Shown: positions 1 to 9,975, counted from the stretch's first letter. The stretch is DNA of 41,354 nt from an uncultured Clostridia bacterium (GCA_947629045.1 CANRCF010000011.1:1-41354); one strand, 5' to 3'. The notes: generated by a model not told the origin, from the letters alone. A program made the numbers and translations.

Positions 1-90
1 AAAATGGCAAATTAAAGTTAAGAAAATTTGTGATATTATTTTCGGGAGTTGAAAAAACGGCACAAACGAAAAAATTCGTAAAGTAAATAT

Positions 91-145
91 TTGCATTATA
101 CGTATATTTGTGCTATAATATCTTATATATGGTAATTACCATATA
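91..145 (+). promoter_or_regulatory. sigma-A promoter with palindromic operator
   Basis: The sequence has TTGCAT at 91-96, a 17-bp spacer and TATAAT at 114-119, a near-consensus sigma-A promoter. A perfect 20-bp palindrome with core GGTAATTACC (131-140) spans 126-145 and covers the expected transcription start. A palindrome there normally acts as a repressor site. A near-copy of the core lies at the same place relative to the promoter of the 499-882 gene. The regulator is not identifiable. Confidence 0.75.
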
Positions 146-211
146 GCAAACCTTCATGTTTTCAGCACTAGGCATTAAATCAAAGTAAAAAAATTTTAGG
201 AGGAAATACAA

Positions 212-397
212 ATGACAAAGAAATTAAGTAGGGGACTTAAAGTAACAGCAGAATGGATGATGCTTATATCATTCATAGCATTCATCGCTTTTCTGTTTTT
301 GACTTTTACTATAAATGGCAAACTTGCCGTTTGGTCAGGAATATCTGCCATGATTTGCATGGTAACGAGCCTGATATCAAGTATTGACAACTTCTAA
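212..397 (+). CDS. small two-helix membrane protein, unknown function
   Basis: This 61-residue protein starts at an ATG 8 nt after AGGAGG (198-203). It has a basic N-terminus (MTKKLSRGLK) followed by two hydrophobic stretches, roughly residues 14-33 and 38-56, and little else, so it should sit in the cytoplasmic membrane. I do not recognise a family. It has its own promoter with a palindromic operator and its own terminator, so it is a monocistronic regulated gene. Codon use is less A/T-biased than in the adjacent adhE, hinting at recent acquisition. A toxin-like or phage/ICE-type small membrane protein is possible but unsupported. Confidence 0.7.
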   Translation: MTKKLSRGLKVTAEWMMLISFIAFIAFLFLTFTINGKLAVWSGISAMICMVTSLISSIDNF

Positions 398-407
398 ATC
401 CCCACAT

Positions 408-450
408 AAAAGCGACCGGAATCAAGCCTGATTTTGGTCGCTTTTCTTTT
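408..450 (+). terminator. strong intrinsic terminator, possibly bidirectional
   Basis: AAAAGCGACC (408-417) pairs with GGTCGCTTTT (436-445), and the inner AATCA/TGATT extends the stem; a T-rich run follows on the plus strand. It ends the 212-397 gene. On the minus strand a four-T run follows the stem, so it may also stop the convergent gene at 499-882. Confidence 0.9.
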
Positions 451-498
451 CCCATTTTATAGGATTTTTTCTTAAATTAAAGTTAATAAAACTTTAAT

Positions 499-882
499 TT
501 AGGATTTGGAAGGAAACAAATTGGTAAAAGTGTCAATGTATTCATCACCTATGAATACTTGATAGTCAGATGCTTCTTTAAAAGGAATAATATATATATC
601 TCCTTTGTCATGTCCGCATTCTAACCAAACAGCTTTACCAATAGTCCCTACAAATTTTTTGTTGCCAAGGTCTGTACGAATAAGAGTGAATTGTTCACCG
701 TCGAATGATATGGGAAAACCTGTGTTTAGAACCCATTCTGGCAGTTCAAAAGTCATAAGCACTGCTCTTGAATTAGGTTCATATGGCTTACCCATACGAA
801 ATTCTTTTCCGGTGAGAATAGCGATTAGTGCTTCTGTTCTTTTTGAAGTACCGTCTGCTTTTCTATTTGTAGCTTTTTCCAT
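499..882 (-). CDS. hypothetical soluble protein
   Basis: This 127-residue protein starts at ATG 882 behind GGGAGGATGACATC, a good ribosome binding site. It has a basic N-terminus (MEKATNRKADGTSKR), no membrane segment and no motif I recognise; the middle is beta-rich (LMTFELPEW, EQFTLIRTDLG). G+C and codon use are higher than in neighbouring housekeeping genes. The promoter carries the same palindrome type as the 212-397 gene it faces. The shared operator suggests one regulon, but no function can be assigned. Confidence 0.7.
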   Translation of the reverse strand: MEKATNRKADGTSKRTEALIAILTGKEFRMGKPYEPNSRAVLMTFELPEWVLNTGFPISFDGEQFTLIRTDLGNKKFVGTIGKAVWLECGHDKGDIYIIPFKEASDYQVFIGDEYIDTFTNLFPSKS

Positions 883-910
883 GATGTCATCCTCCCAAAA
901 AATTTAATGT

Positions 911-962
911 GGTAATTGCCAATATGTAATAATATTATAACACATTATGTAAAATGTTGCAA
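911..962 (-). promoter_or_regulatory. sigma-A promoter with GGCAATTACC operator
   Basis: Read on the minus strand there is TTGCAA (962-957), a 17-bp spacer and TATAAT (939-934). Thirteen nt further, GGCAATTACC (920-911) differs by one base from the palindrome core at 131-140. It drives the 499-882 gene and probably binds the same regulator. Confidence 0.7.
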
Positions 963-1068
963 ACGGTTAAAGTCTAAAATAACATATACTAATATATATA
1001 TATACTACAGAAGAAATGTATATTAAAAAATGCGTTAAAAATTCATAGTAATCATATCAAAAAATTTC

Positions 1069-1097
1069 TTTACATTCAAAAATGAATAGTATATAAT
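1069..1097 (+). promoter_or_regulatory. sigma-A promoter of adhE
   Basis: TTTACA at 1069-1074, a 17-bp spacer and TATAAT at 1092-1097 lie about 130 nt before the adhE start. That leaves an A/T-rich untranslated leader of about 120 nt. I looked for a Rex-type operator (TTGTTAA-type half sites) and did not see a convincing one. Confidence 0.65.
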
Positions 1098-1228
1098 ATC
1101 GCAAAGATGGAAATACTAAAGAAAAAATTGTAAATAAATTATTTGCTATAAATACTTAAACAATAAAAATAGCATTGATAAATAAGTAAATTCTATTACT
1201 GAAAAATGTTTTAAAGGAGGAAAATTAA

Positions 1229-3832
1229 ATGGCAAAAGAAATAACTGAGGAAGAAAAAAAGCAAATTGAAGAAATGATAGACGATTTAGTTAAAAAAGCC
1301 AAAAAAGCATCTGAAGAATATATGGAGCTAAATCAAGAGCAAGTAGACTACATTGTAAAACAAATGGCTATGGCAGGATTAGAGCATCATATGGAGCTTG
1401 CAAAAATGGCAGTTGAAGAAACTGGTCGTGGTATTTATGAAGACAAAATTACAAAGAATATGTTTTCAACAGAATATATATACCATAGTATTAAATATGA
1501 TAAAACTGTTGGCGTAATTTCTGAAAATTCAGAAGAAGGTTATGAAGAAATAGCAGAGCCAATAGGAATAATTGCAGGTGTTACACCAGTAACAAACCCA
1601 ACATCTACAACAATGTTTAAATCATTAATTTCTGCAAAAACAAGAAATGTTATAATTTTTGGATTCCATCCAAATGCACAAAAATGTAGTGTTGCAGCAG
1701 CAAAAATATTAAGAGATGCAGCAGTTAAAGCAGGTGCTCCAAAAAACTGTATTTTATGGATTGAGCATCCATCAATAGAAGCAACAAGAGCTTTAATGAA
1801 TCATCCTGATGTTAATTTAATTTTAGCAACAGGTGGAGCTGGAATGGTAAGGTCTGCATATTCTTGTGGAAAACCAGCATTAGGTGTAGGTCCAGGAAAT
1901 GTACCTTGCTATATAGATAAAACAGCTAATTTAAAAACATCTGTAAATGACTTAGTATTATCAAAATCATTTGATAATGGTATGATTTGTGCATCAGAAC
2001 AATCTGTAATTGTTGATAAAGAAATAAGTAAAGAATTTGAAAAATTAATGAAGGAAGCAGGTTGCTATTTCCTAAATGCAGAACAAACAAAAAAATTGAG
2101 AGATAGTATGTTTGTTGCAGAAAAAGGTTGTGCATTAAATGCAGATATAGTAGGAAAAAGCCCATATAATATTGCAAAAGGTGCTGGAATAGAAGTGCCA
2201 GAAGATACTAAAGTATTAGTATTAAAAGAAAATGGTGTAGGAATTGAGTATCCATTTTCAAAAGAAAAATTAAGCCCTGTACTTGCATATTATGTTGTAA
2301 AAAGTTCAGATGAAGGAATTGAATTAGCTGAAAAATTAATTGAATTTGGAGGGCTTGGACATTCAGCAGTAATTCATTCAGAAGATAAGGAAACTATTCA
2401 AAAATTCTCAGAAAAAGTAAAAGTAGGAAGAATAATAGTAAATTCGCCATCAACACATGGAGCAATTGGAGATATTTATAATACAAATATGCCATCATTA
2501 ACACTTGGTTGTGGAACATTTGGTGGAAATTCAACAACAGCAAACGTATCATCAGTTAATCTAATAAATATAAAAAGAGTCGCAAAAAGGAGAGTAAATA
2601 TGCAATGGTTTAAAATTCCTGAAAAAATATATTTTGAAGCAGGTGCTATTGAATACCTAGAAAAAATGCCAGACATCACTAGAGCCTTTATAGTAACAGA
2701 TGAATCAATGGTTAAATTAGGATATGTAGATAAAATTCTATATTATTTAAGGAAAAGAAAAGAGTATGTTCACTCTGAAATCTTTTCAGATGTTGAGTCA
2801 GACCCATCATTTGACACAATTTATAAAGGTGTTGAAATAATGAGAGAATTCAAGCCTGATGTTATTATTGCATTAGGTGGTGGAAGCCCAATAGATGCAG
2901 CAAAAGGAATGTGGTTATTTTATGAGCACCCAGAAGCAGATGCAGAAGGTATGAAGCTAAAATTTATGGACATTAGAAAAAGAACCTATAAATTTCCAAA
3001 ATTAGGAACAAAAACAAAGATGGTAGCTATTCCAACAACTTCAGGAACAGGTTCTGAAGTAACTTCATTTGCAGTTATTACAGATAAAAAGTTAAACAAA
3101 AAATACCCATTAGCAGATTATGAATTAACACCAGATGTTGCAATAGTAGACCCAGAATTAGTAATGAGCCTTCCAAAAACAATTACAGCAGATACAGGTA
3201 TGGATGTTTTAACACACGCAATAGAAGCGTATGTTTCTAATATGGCATCAGATTTTACAGATGGTTTAGCTGAAAAAGCAGCTGAATTAGTAGTTCAAAA
3301 TTTAAGAGAAGCATATAATAACGGAAGCAATAGAATAGCAAGAGAAAAAATGCACAATGCAAGCACTATTGCAGGTATGGCATTTACAAATGCATTTTTA
3401 GGTGTAAACCACTCACTTGCTCACAAAATTGGAGCAGAGTTCCACTTGCCACATGGTAGAATAAATGCAATTTTATTACCATATGTTATTAAGTATAATA
3501 GTGAAAAGCCAACTAAATTTGTATCTTTCCCAAAATACGAATATTTCATAGCAGACCAAAAATATGCCGAACTTGCTAGAAAATTAGGATTAGAAGGAAA
3601 AGATACTAAAGAATTAGTAAATGCTTTAATTGAAGAAATTAAGAAAATGAATGCAGAATTAAATATTCCAAAATCATTTAAAGAAGCAGGAATTGCAGAA
3701 AAGGAATTCTTAAGCAAGGTTGATATGTTAGCAGATAGAGCTTTTGAAGACCAATGTACTACTGCAAACCCAAGACTTCCATTAGTTGAGGAATTAAAGC
3801 AAATTCTATTAGATAGCTATTATGGAAAATAA
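1229..3832 (+). CDS. adhE: bifunctional acetaldehyde-CoA/alcohol dehydrogenase
   Basis: AdhE reduces acetyl-CoA to acetaldehyde and then to ethanol with NADH, regenerating NAD+ in fermentation; family members assemble into cytoplasmic spirosomes. The 867 residues match the family length. The N-terminal aldehyde dehydrogenase domain (about 1-445) has the nucleophile C254 in GMICASEQS. The C-terminal iron alcohol dehydrogenase (about 455-867) has the nucleotide loop [11 protein letters not shown] (550-560) and the metal ligands D659, H663, H728 and H742. The start follows AAAGGAGG. It is monocistronic, between its own promoter and a terminator at 3858-3889. Both catalytic halves look intact. 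Confidence 0.98.
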   Translation: MAKEITEEEKKQIEEMIDDLVKKAKKASEEYMELNQEQVDYIVKQMAMAGLEHHMELAKMAVEETGRGIYEDKITKNMFSTEYIYHSIKYDKTVGVISENSEEGYEEIAEPIGIIAGVTPVTNPTSTTMFKSLISAKTRNVIIFGFHPNAQKCSVAAAKILRDAAVKAGAPKNCILWIEHPSIEATRALMNHPDVNLILATGGAGMVRSAYSCGKPALGVGPGNVPCYIDKTANLKTSVNDLVLSKSFDNGMICASEQSVIVDKEISKEFEKLMKEAGCYFLNAEQTKKLRDSMFVAEKGCALNADIVGKSPYNIAKGAGIEVPEDTKVLVLKENGVGIEYPFSKEKLSPVLAYYVVKSSDEGIELAEKLIEFGGLGHSAVIHSEDKETIQKFSEKVKVGRIIVNSPSTHGAIGDIYNTNMPSLTLGCGTFGGNSTTANVSSVNLINIKRVAKRRVNMQWFKIPEKIYFEAGAIEYLEKMPDITRAFIVTDESMVKLGYVDKILYYLRKRKEYVHSEIFSDVESDPSFDTIYKGVEIMREFKPDVIIALGGGSPIDAAKGMWLFYEHPEADAEGMKLKFMDIRKRTYKFPKLGTKTKMVAIPTTSGTGSEVTSFAVITDKKLNKKYPLADYELTPDVAIVDPELVMSLPKTITADTGMDVLTHAIEAYVSNMASDFTDGLAEKAAELVVQNLREAYNNGSNRIAREKMHNASTIAGMAFTNAFLGVNHSLAHKIGAEFHLPHGRINAILLPYVIKYNSEKPTKFVSFPKYEYFIADQKYAELARKLGLEGKDTKELVNALIEEIKKMNAELNIPKSFKEAGIAEKEFLSKVDMLADRAFEDQCTTANPRLPLVEELKQILLDSYYGK

Positions 3833-3857
3833 AATTTTGTAAAAGTATTTACAAATA

Positions 3858-3889
3858 AAGGCTAGAGCCGCATACTCTAGTCTTTTATT
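3858..3889 (+). terminator. intrinsic terminator after adhE
   Basis: GGCTAGAG (3860-3867) pairs with CTCTAGTC (3875-3882) with one G-T wobble and a 7-nt loop, followed by TTTTATT. Confidence 0.8.
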
Positions 3890-3997
3890 AAAATAATAGT
3901 TTTTTCAATAAAAAAACAAATAAATTCCAAAATATTCCAAAAACATTGAGCAAAAAATGAATTTAACAAAAAAATTAAATTCTTTGCGTTTAAAACC

Positions 3998-4026
3998 TTG
4001 TAATTATTACCAAAAGTAGTTATAAT
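3998..4026 (+). promoter_or_regulatory. sigma-A promoter of leuS-gatCAB
   Basis: TTGTAA (3998-4003), a 17-bp spacer and TATAAT (4021-4026) give a transcript with only about 58 nt of leader. That is too short for a T-box, so leuS here is not under a tRNA-sensing riboswitch of the usual size. A small hairpin (TTCTA/TAGAA, about 4053-4075) sits just before the ribosome binding site. Confidence 0.7.
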
Positions 4027-4090
4027 AGTAACATAAATTTAAATGAGAACATTCTAGAAAATCAGCTTTTAGAATATGAGGAGGAATAAA

Positions 4091-6505
4091 ATGTACAACT
4101 TTACAGAAATAGAGAAAAAATGGCAAGATTATTGGGAAAAAAATAAAACCTTCAAAACAGATGCATGGGATTTTTCAAAACCTAAGTATTATGCACTTGA
4201 TATGTTTCCATACCCATCAGGTGTAGGTCTTCATGCAGGGCACCCAGAAGGCTATACTGCAACAGATATAGTATCAAGAATGAAAAGAATGCAGGGGTAT
4301 AATGTACTTCATCCAATAGGATACGATTCTTTTGGGCTTCCAGCAGAGCAATATGCAATACAAACAGGCAACCATCCTGCTAAATTTACAGAACAAAATA
4401 TTAAAACTTTTGAAGGACAATTAAAAAGATTAGGCTTCTCATATGACTGGGATAGAGTAGTATCTACAAGTGACCCTAGCTATTATAAATGGACACAATG
4501 GATATTTAAAAAATTATATGAAGCTGGATTTGCTAAGCAAATTGATATGCCAGTTAACTGGTGCGAAGAATTAGGTACTGTTTTAGCAAATGATGAAGTA
4601 ATAGATGGTAAAAGTGAAAGAGGAGGATACCCTGTAATTCGTAAATATATGAAACAATGGATTATTGATATACCTGCTTTTGCCGAAAAATTGCTAAGTG
4701 GATTAGAAGAAATTGATTGGCCAGAATCAACAAAAGAAATGCAAAGAAATTGGATTGGAAAATCTGAAGGTGTAGAAGTAAAATTCAAAATTAAAGATGG
4801 TGGAGAATTTTCAATATATACTACATGTATAGAAACTATATATGGTATTACTTTTATGGTATTAGCTCCTGAAAATCAATTAGTAGATGAATTAAAAGAT
4901 AGAATTAAAAATTGGGACGAAGTAATTAAGTATAGAGAAGAAACAGCTAAAAAATCAGATTTTGATAGAACTGAATTAAATAAAACAAAAAGCGGTGTTA
5001 AATTAGATGGAATACTTGCAATTAACCCAGTTAATGGTAAAGAAGTACCTGTATTTTTAGGAGATTTCGTTCTAGCAAGTTATGGAACTGGAGCTGTAAT
5101 GGCTGTACCAAGCCATGACCAAAGGGACTTTGAGTATGCTATAGAGCATAATATACCGATGATTCAAGTAATAGAAGGCCAAGACACTACTGAATGTGCA
5201 TTTGAAAAACAGGACTATTTAGGAAAAGGTTGCAAATTAATTAATAGTGCAGAATTTTCAGGCTTAACAGTAGAAAAAGCAAAAGTTGCTATTACTAATA
5301 AGCTTATTGAAATGGGATGCGGAAAAAAGAAAAACAATTATCGTATAAGAGAGTGGATTTTTGCTCGTCAAAGATTTTGGGGAGAGCCAATACCAATTAT
5401 TCACTTAGAAGATGGTAGAGATATCGTATTAGATGATAAAGACTTACCTTTAACATTACCAGAAATGGAAGACTACAAGGGTAGAGATGGAAAAGCCCCA
5501 TTAGAAAATGCTATAGAATGGAAAAATGTTGAAGTAGATGGCGTAAAAGGTGTAAGAGAAACCTCTACAATGCCTGGCTCAGCAGGTTCAAGTTGGTATT
5601 TCTTAAGATACATAGACCCAACTAATGATGAGGTTTTTGCTGACCCTAAATTAGTTGAACATTGGATGCCAGTAGACTTATACGTAGGTGGATCAGAGCA
5701 CGCAGTTGGTCACTTACTATATGCTAGAATGTGGAATAATTTCTTATATGATAATGGATTTGTTAGTGTTAAAGAGCCATTTAAAAAATTAGTACATCAA
5801 GGAATGATATTAGGTTCAAATGGAATAAAAATGGGTAAAAGATTTCCAGAATATGTAGTAAACCCTGATGACATTGAAAAACAATATGGTGCTGATACAC
5901 TTAGAATGTACGAAATGTTTATGGGACCACTTGAAGCTGATAAACCATGGAATGATGAAGCAGTTAGAGGTATTAACAAGTTCTTAGACCGTGTTTGGAG
6001 ACTATATCATGAAGATGGAAAAGAATTTAAAGATAATCCAAATCTAGATAAAATATATAATCAAACAGTAAAGAAAGTAACTGAAGATTATGAATCATTA
6101 AATTTCAATACTGCAATATCACAAATGATGATATTTGTTAATGCAGTATATAAAGAGGATAGTTGGAATTTAGAATATGCTAAAAACTTTGTTAAATTAT
6201 TAAATCCAATAGTTCCACACATTACAGAAGAAATATGGAGCGAAGTATTTAATAATAAAGAAACTATTGCGTATGAACCATGGCCAACCTATGATAAAGC
6301 AAAAATAATAGATGATACATACGAAATGGTAGTACAAGTAAATGGTAAATTAAGAGGAAAAATAGAAGTATCAACTTCATTTACAGAAGAAGAAATGAAG
6401 GCTGCAGCAAGAGAATTAGACAATGTAAAGAGCAATATAGAAGGAAAAACCATTGTAAAGGAAATAGTTGTACCTAAAAAACTAGTTAATATAGTTGTTA
6501 AATAA
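4091..6505 (+). CDS. leuS: leucyl-tRNA synthetase
   Basis: This class I synthetase charges tRNA-Leu. I start it at ATG 4091 (804 residues, the usual Bacillus-type length), because the AGGAGG at 4079-4084 is its ribosome binding site and rules out the in-frame ATG at 4076. The HIGH-equivalent is HAGHP near residue 50 (FPYPSGVGLHAGHPEGYT). Two canonical motifs are altered. The KMSKS loop reads KMGKR (5828-5842), and the editing-site TTRPDT motif reads TTCIET (4820-4837), although YGTGAVMAVPSHDQRD of the editing domain is kept. It is followed after 13 nt by gatC, so protein-synthesis genes are cotranscribed. Confidence 0.97.
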   Translation: MYNFTEIEKKWQDYWEKNKTFKTDAWDFSKPKYYALDMFPYPSGVGLHAGHPEGYTATDIVSRMKRMQGYNVLHPIGYDSFGLPAEQYAIQTGNHPAKFTEQNIKTFEGQLKRLGFSYDWDRVVSTSDPSYYKWTQWIFKKLYEAGFAKQIDMPVNWCEELGTVLANDEVIDGKSERGGYPVIRKYMKQWIIDIPAFAEKLLSGLEEIDWPESTKEMQRNWIGKSEGVEVKFKIKDGGEFSIYTTCIETIYGITFMVLAPENQLVDELKDRIKNWDEVIKYREETAKKSDFDRTELNKTKSGVKLDGILAINPVNGKEVPVFLGDFVLASYGTGAVMAVPSHDQRDFEYAIEHNIPMIQVIEGQDTTECAFEKQDYLGKGCKLINSAEFSGLTVEKAKVAITNKLIEMGCGKKKNNYRIREWIFARQRFWGEPIPIIHLEDGRDIVLDDKDLPLTLPEMEDYKGRDGKAPLENAIEWKNVEVDGVKGVRETSTMPGSAGSSWYFLRYIDPTNDEVFADPKLVEHWMPVDLYVGGSEHAVGHLLYARMWNNFLYDNGFVSVKEPFKKLVHQGMILGSNGIKMGKRFPEYVVNPDDIEKQYGADTLRMYEMFMGPLEADKPWNDEAVRGINKFLDRVWRLYHEDGKEFKDNPNLDKIYNQTVKKVTEDYESLNFNTAISQMMIFVNAVYKEDSWNLEYAKNFVKLLNPIVPHITEEIWSEVFNNKETIAYEPWPTYDKAKIIDDTYEMVVQVNGKLRGKIEVSTSFTEEEMKAAARELDNVKSNIEGKTIVKEIVVPKKLVNIVVK

Positions 6506-6518
6506 GGAGGGTAAATAA

Positions 6519-6806
6519 ATGCAAGTATCTAGAGAAGAGCTTTTGCATATTGCAAAATTAGCAGACTTAAATTTAAAAGAAGAAGAAATAGATACTTACT
6601 TAATACACTTGCAAGACATTTTAAATTTTGCAAATATTGTAAGTAAGGCACCAGTAGAAAATTTAAGTGAAACTATTGGCGAAAATGATAGTTATAATGT
6701 ATTTAGAAAAGATGAAGTTAAAGTATTTGAAGATAATGAGGCATTACTTCAAAATGCTCCAGAAAAAGAAAGAAATATGTTCAAAATACCAAAAGTTATA
6801 CAGTAG
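6519..6806 (+). CDS. gatC: aspartyl/glutamyl-tRNA amidotransferase subunit C
   Basis: GatC is the small subunit that holds GatA and GatB together in the complex converting Glu-tRNA-Gln (and Asp-tRNA-Asn) to the amidated form. The 95 residues are full length and show the family pattern: an N-terminal helix pair (EELLHIAKLADLNLKEEE), the LQDILNF helix and a conserved tail with RKDEV. The start follows AAGGAGGG with good spacing, 13 nt after leuS. Its presence implies no dedicated glutaminyl-tRNA synthetase, as usual in Firmicutes. Confidence 0.95.
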   Translation: MQVSREELLHIAKLADLNLKEEEIDTYLIHLQDILNFANIVSKAPVENLSETIGENDSYNVFRKDEVKVFEDNEALLQNAPEKERNMFKIPKVIQ

Positions 6807-6922
6807 TTAAATTTAAGGTTATAAAATTTGATTTTGATAGAAAATTCAAAGCATTATAAATTAAAAAAAATTAAAACCTTATATAAACAGAAAATAAATT
6901 TAAAATGAGGAAAGGAAAGACT

Positions 6923-8395
6923 ATGGAAATTACAAAATTAACTGTACATGAGCTACAAGAAAAATTAAAAGCAAAAGAGCTTACAATTACTGATATTACA
7001 AAAGCTTATGTAGATAATATAGAAAAGCACGAAAAAGATGTACAAGCATTTATTACTCCAATAACAGATGAAGCAATAAAAAATGCAGAAAACATACAAG
7101 CCAAAGTAGATAGTGGAGAAATAAAAGGAAGCTTAGCAGGAATTCCAATAGGAATAAAAGATAATATTTGTACCAAAGGAATAAAAACAACTTGTGCTTC
7201 AAAAATGTTAGAAAACTTCGTTTCTCCATATAATGCAACTATAATGGAGAAAATAGAAGCAGAAAATATGATAAATTTAGGAAAACTAAATATGGATGAA
7301 TTCGCTATGGGTGCTTCTACAGAATATTCATATTTTAAAAAGACAAGAAATCCATGGAATTTAAATACAGTACCAGGAGGCTCATCTGGTGGAAGTGCAG
7401 CAGCAGTAGCATCAAATATGGTGCCATGGGCTATTGGCTCAGACACAGGTGGATCAATTCGTCAGCCTTCTAGCTTTTGTGGTGTAGTAGGCTTAAAACC
7501 AACTTATGGTTTAGTTTCAAGATATGGTTTAGTAGCATTTGCATCATCATTAGACCAAATAGGGCCAATAACAAAAGATGTAACAGATGCAGCAATTTTA
7601 TTAAATGTTATTAGTGGACATGATGAAAAAGATACTACGTCAGTAAATAAAGAAAAAGTAGATTATAACAAAGCTTTAAAAGGCGATGTAAAAGGTTTAA
7701 AAATAGGACTTCCAAAAGAATATTTTGGCGAAGGAATAAATCCAGAAGTAAAAGAAAAATTAAATGAAGCTATTGAAACTTATAAAAAGCTTGGAGCAAC
7801 AGTAGAAGAATGTTCATTAAATATTGCAGATTATGCACTAGCTACTTATTACATTATTGCTTGTGCTGAAGCAAGCTCTAACTTAGGTAGGTTTGATGGA
7901 ATTCGTTATGGCTACCGTACACAAAATTATGAAAGTTTAAAAGATATTTATAGAAATTCTAGAAGTGAGGGCTTTGGACCAGAAGTTAAAAGAAGAATTA
8001 TATTAGGTACTTATGTACTTTCTTCAGGATATTATGATGCTTATTACAAAAAGGCACAACAAGTTAGAACATTAGTAAAGAAAGAATTTGATAAAGCCTT
8101 TGAAAAATATGATGTATTATTAACACCAACCTCACCAACAGTAGCATTTGAAATAGGAACAAGGTCAAATAACCCACTAGAAATGTATTTAGCAGATATA
8201 TGTACTGTTTCTGTTAATATAGCAGGTCTTCCTGGAATTTCAGTTCCATGTGGTGTGGATAGTAAAGGTATGCCAATAGGAATGCAATTAATTGGAAATA
8301 AATTTGCAGAAGAAACTATTTTAAATGCAGCATATACTTATGAGCAAGAGTTTAAATTTAGAGAAAAATATAATCCAGAGTTTAAAAAAGTATAA
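6923..8395 (+). CDS. gatA: Glu-tRNA(Gln) amidotransferase subunit A
   Basis: GatA is the amidase that hydrolyses glutamine and channels ammonia to GatB. I choose ATG 6923, since AGGAAAGG just upstream is the ribosome binding site and the ATG at 6905 overlaps it; this gives 490 residues. With that start the Ser-cisSer-Lys triad falls at K79 (GIPIGIKD), S154 (PGGSSGGS) and S178 (GSDTGGS), the same numbers as in Staphylococcus aureus GatA, which supports the start. About 116 nt separate it from gatC and no terminator intervenes, so it is likely in the leuS-gatCAB operon. Confidence 0.97.
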   Translation: MEITKLTVHELQEKLKAKELTITDITKAYVDNIEKHEKDVQAFITPITDEAIKNAENIQAKVDSGEIKGSLAGIPIGIKDNICTKGIKTTCASKMLENFVSPYNATIMEKIEAENMINLGKLNMDEFAMGASTEYSYFKKTRNPWNLNTVPGGSSGGSAAAVASNMVPWAIGSDTGGSIRQPSSFCGVVGLKPTYGLVSRYGLVAFASSLDQIGPITKDVTDAAILLNVISGHDEKDTTSVNKEKVDYNKALKGDVKGLKIGLPKEYFGEGINPEVKEKLNEAIETYKKLGATVEECSLNIADYALATYYIIACAEASSNLGRFDGIRYGYRTQNYESLKDIYRNSRSEGFGPEVKRRIILGTYVLSSGYYDAYYKKAQQVRTLVKKEFDKAFEKYDVLLTPTSPTVAFEIGTRSNNPLEMYLADICTVSVNIAGLPGISVPCGVDSKGMPIGMQLIGNKFAEETILNAAYTYEQEFKFREKYNPEFKKV

Positions 8396-8457
8396 TACTA
8401 AATTTAAAGAATTATAAAGGTTTATAGGCAAAGCCTTTAAAAGCCTAAATATTATAT

Positions 8458-8500
8458 AAGGAGAAAATGATATATTTATAAATATATCATACATAAATAT
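8458..8500 (+). promoter_or_regulatory. gatB leader: Shine-Dalgarno split from start by palindrome
   Basis: AAGGAG (8458-8463) is the only good ribosome binding site before gatB but lies 37 nt from its ATG. Between them is a perfect 24-bp palindrome (8467-8490), then 10 nt. If it folds, the effective spacing drops to about 13 nt. The palindrome opens with an ATG 3 nt after the Shine-Dalgarno that encodes M-I-Y-L-stop (8467-8481). A very similar leader precedes the CDF gene (30669-30720). Confidence 0.6.
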
Positions 8501-9940
8501 ATGTTAAAGGAAGATTATGAAATTGTAATAGGACTAGAGGTGCACGCAGAGCTTTCAACAAAAACAAAAATCTTTTGTAGCTGTCCTACAGAATTTGGTG
8601 CAGAGCCAAATACACATACTTGTCCTGTTTGTATGGCTATGCCAGGTGCACTTCCAGTTTTAAATGAAAAAGTAGTAGAATATGCTGTAAAAGCAGGTTT
8701 AGCAACAGATTGCACAATTGCAAGGGAAAGCAAAAATGATAGAAAAAATTATTTTTACCCAGACCTTCCAAAATCTTATCAAATATCACAATTTGATAAA
8801 CCACTTTGCACAAATGGAAAAGTAACTATTGAAGAAGATGGGGAAGAAAAAGTAATTGGAATTACTAGAATTCACATAGAAGAAGATGCAGGAAAATTAA
8901 ATCATAACGAATTTGGAAGCGGAAGTTTAGTAGACTTAAATAGAGCAGGAGTTCCACTAATTGAAATAGTATCTGAGCCAGATATGCGTTCAAGCAGAGA
9001 TGCAGAAAATTATTTAAGAAAAATCAAATCAATTTTAGAGTATATTGAAGTATCAGATTGTAAAATGCAAGAGGGCTCTTTAAGGGCAGACGTTAACGTT
9101 TCTGTTAGAAAAAAAGGAGCAAAAGAATTTGGAACGCGTACAGAAATGAAAAATATGAACTCTTTTAGATCAATTGTAAGAGCAATAGATTATGAAGCAG
9201 AAAGACAAATAGAAGTATTAGAAAATGGTGGGAAAATTGACCAAGAAACTTTAAGATGGGATGATGTATCTGGAAAAACATTTTCAATGAGAGATAAAGA
9301 AGATGCACAAGATTATAGATATTTTCCAGAGCCAGACTTAGTAGCAATTAGATTATCTGATGAATATATAGAAAATATCCGCAAAAACTTACCAGAATTA
9401 CCAGAAAGCAGAAAGAAAAGATATTTAGAAGAATATAAATTAACTGAAAAAGATTCAAGAATGCTAACAGCATCAAAATATATGTCTAACTTATTTGAAG
9501 AAGCATTAGAAATATGTGGAAATGCAAAAGCAGTAGCAAACTGGTTATTATCAGATGTTTCAAGAATTTTAAATGAAAAAGAATTAGAGCCAGAGCAAAT
9601 ACCATTTACAGCAGAAGAACTTGCAAAAATGATTATGCTTATTGAAAAAGGAACAATAAGCTCAGCTATTGGTAAAAAAGTATTAGAAGAATTATTTGAA
9701 AATCCAAGAGACCCACAAAAAATTATAGAGGAAAAAGGCTGGATTCAAATTTCAGACGAAGGTGCAATTAAAGAAGTTGTAATGAGAATATTAGAAAACA
9801 ACCAACAATCTATTATAGATTTTAAAGCAGGAAAAGATAGAGCATTAGGCTTTTTAGTTGGTCAAGCTATGAAGGAAACAAAGGGAAAAGCAAACCCTAA
9901 AATGCTAAATGATATGTTCTTAGAGGAATTGAAAAAATAA
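8501..9940 (+). CDS. gatB: Glu-tRNA(Gln)/Asp-tRNA(Asn) amidotransferase subunit B
   Basis: GatB is the kinase/transamidase subunit that phosphorylates the misacylated Glu-tRNA-Gln and amidates it. The 479 residues match the family. The N-terminus YEIVIGLEVHAELSTKTKIFC is typical and fixes the start at 8501. The zinc-binding cysteines are seen in CSCPTEF and CPVCMAMPG, and the C-terminal YqeY-like domain ends in KANPKMLNDMFLEELKK. It closes the leuS-gatCAB group and is followed by a long hairpin. Its leader is unusual (see 8458-8500). Confidence 0.97.
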   Translation: MLKEDYEIVIGLEVHAELSTKTKIFCSCPTEFGAEPNTHTCPVCMAMPGALPVLNEKVVEYAVKAGLATDCTIARESKNDRKNYFYPDLPKSYQISQFDKPLCTNGKVTIEEDGEEKVIGITRIHIEEDAGKLNHNEFGSGSLVDLNRAGVPLIEIVSEPDMRSSRDAENYLRKIKSILEYIEVSDCKMQEGSLRADVNVSVRKKGAKEFGTRTEMKNMNSFRSIVRAIDYEAERQIEVLENGGKIDQETLRWDDVSGKTFSMRDKEDAQDYRYFPEPDLVAIRLSDEYIENIRKNLPELPESRKKRYLEEYKLTEKDSRMLTASKYMSNLFEEALEICGNAKAVANWLLSDVSRILNEKELEPEQIPFTAEELAKMIMLIEKGTISSAIGKKVLEELFENPRDPQKIIEEKGWIQISDEGAIKEVVMRILENNQQSIIDFKAGKDRALGFLVGQAMKETKGKANPKMLNDMFLEELKK

Positions 9941-9975
9941 GATGAGAAAAAATTTAATTTTTTGCTAAAATTTTT

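Noticed and set aside
961-1228. Rex-type redox operator before adhE
   Set aside because: No TTGTTAA-type inverted half-sites were found; only an ordinary promoter and a TA-rich stretch.
4076-4090. Upstream ATG as leuS start
   Set aside because: The AGGAGG immediately after it is the ribosome binding site of the ATG at 4091, and the family N-terminus fits 4091.
3890-4090. T-box riboswitch upstream of leuS
   Set aside because: The promoter leaves only about 58 nt of leader and I see no T-box or specifier structure.
7006-7446. 146-residue minus-strand ORF within gatA
   Set aside because: It is a shadow of a conserved coding sequence; gatA shows its full catalytic triad on the plus strand.
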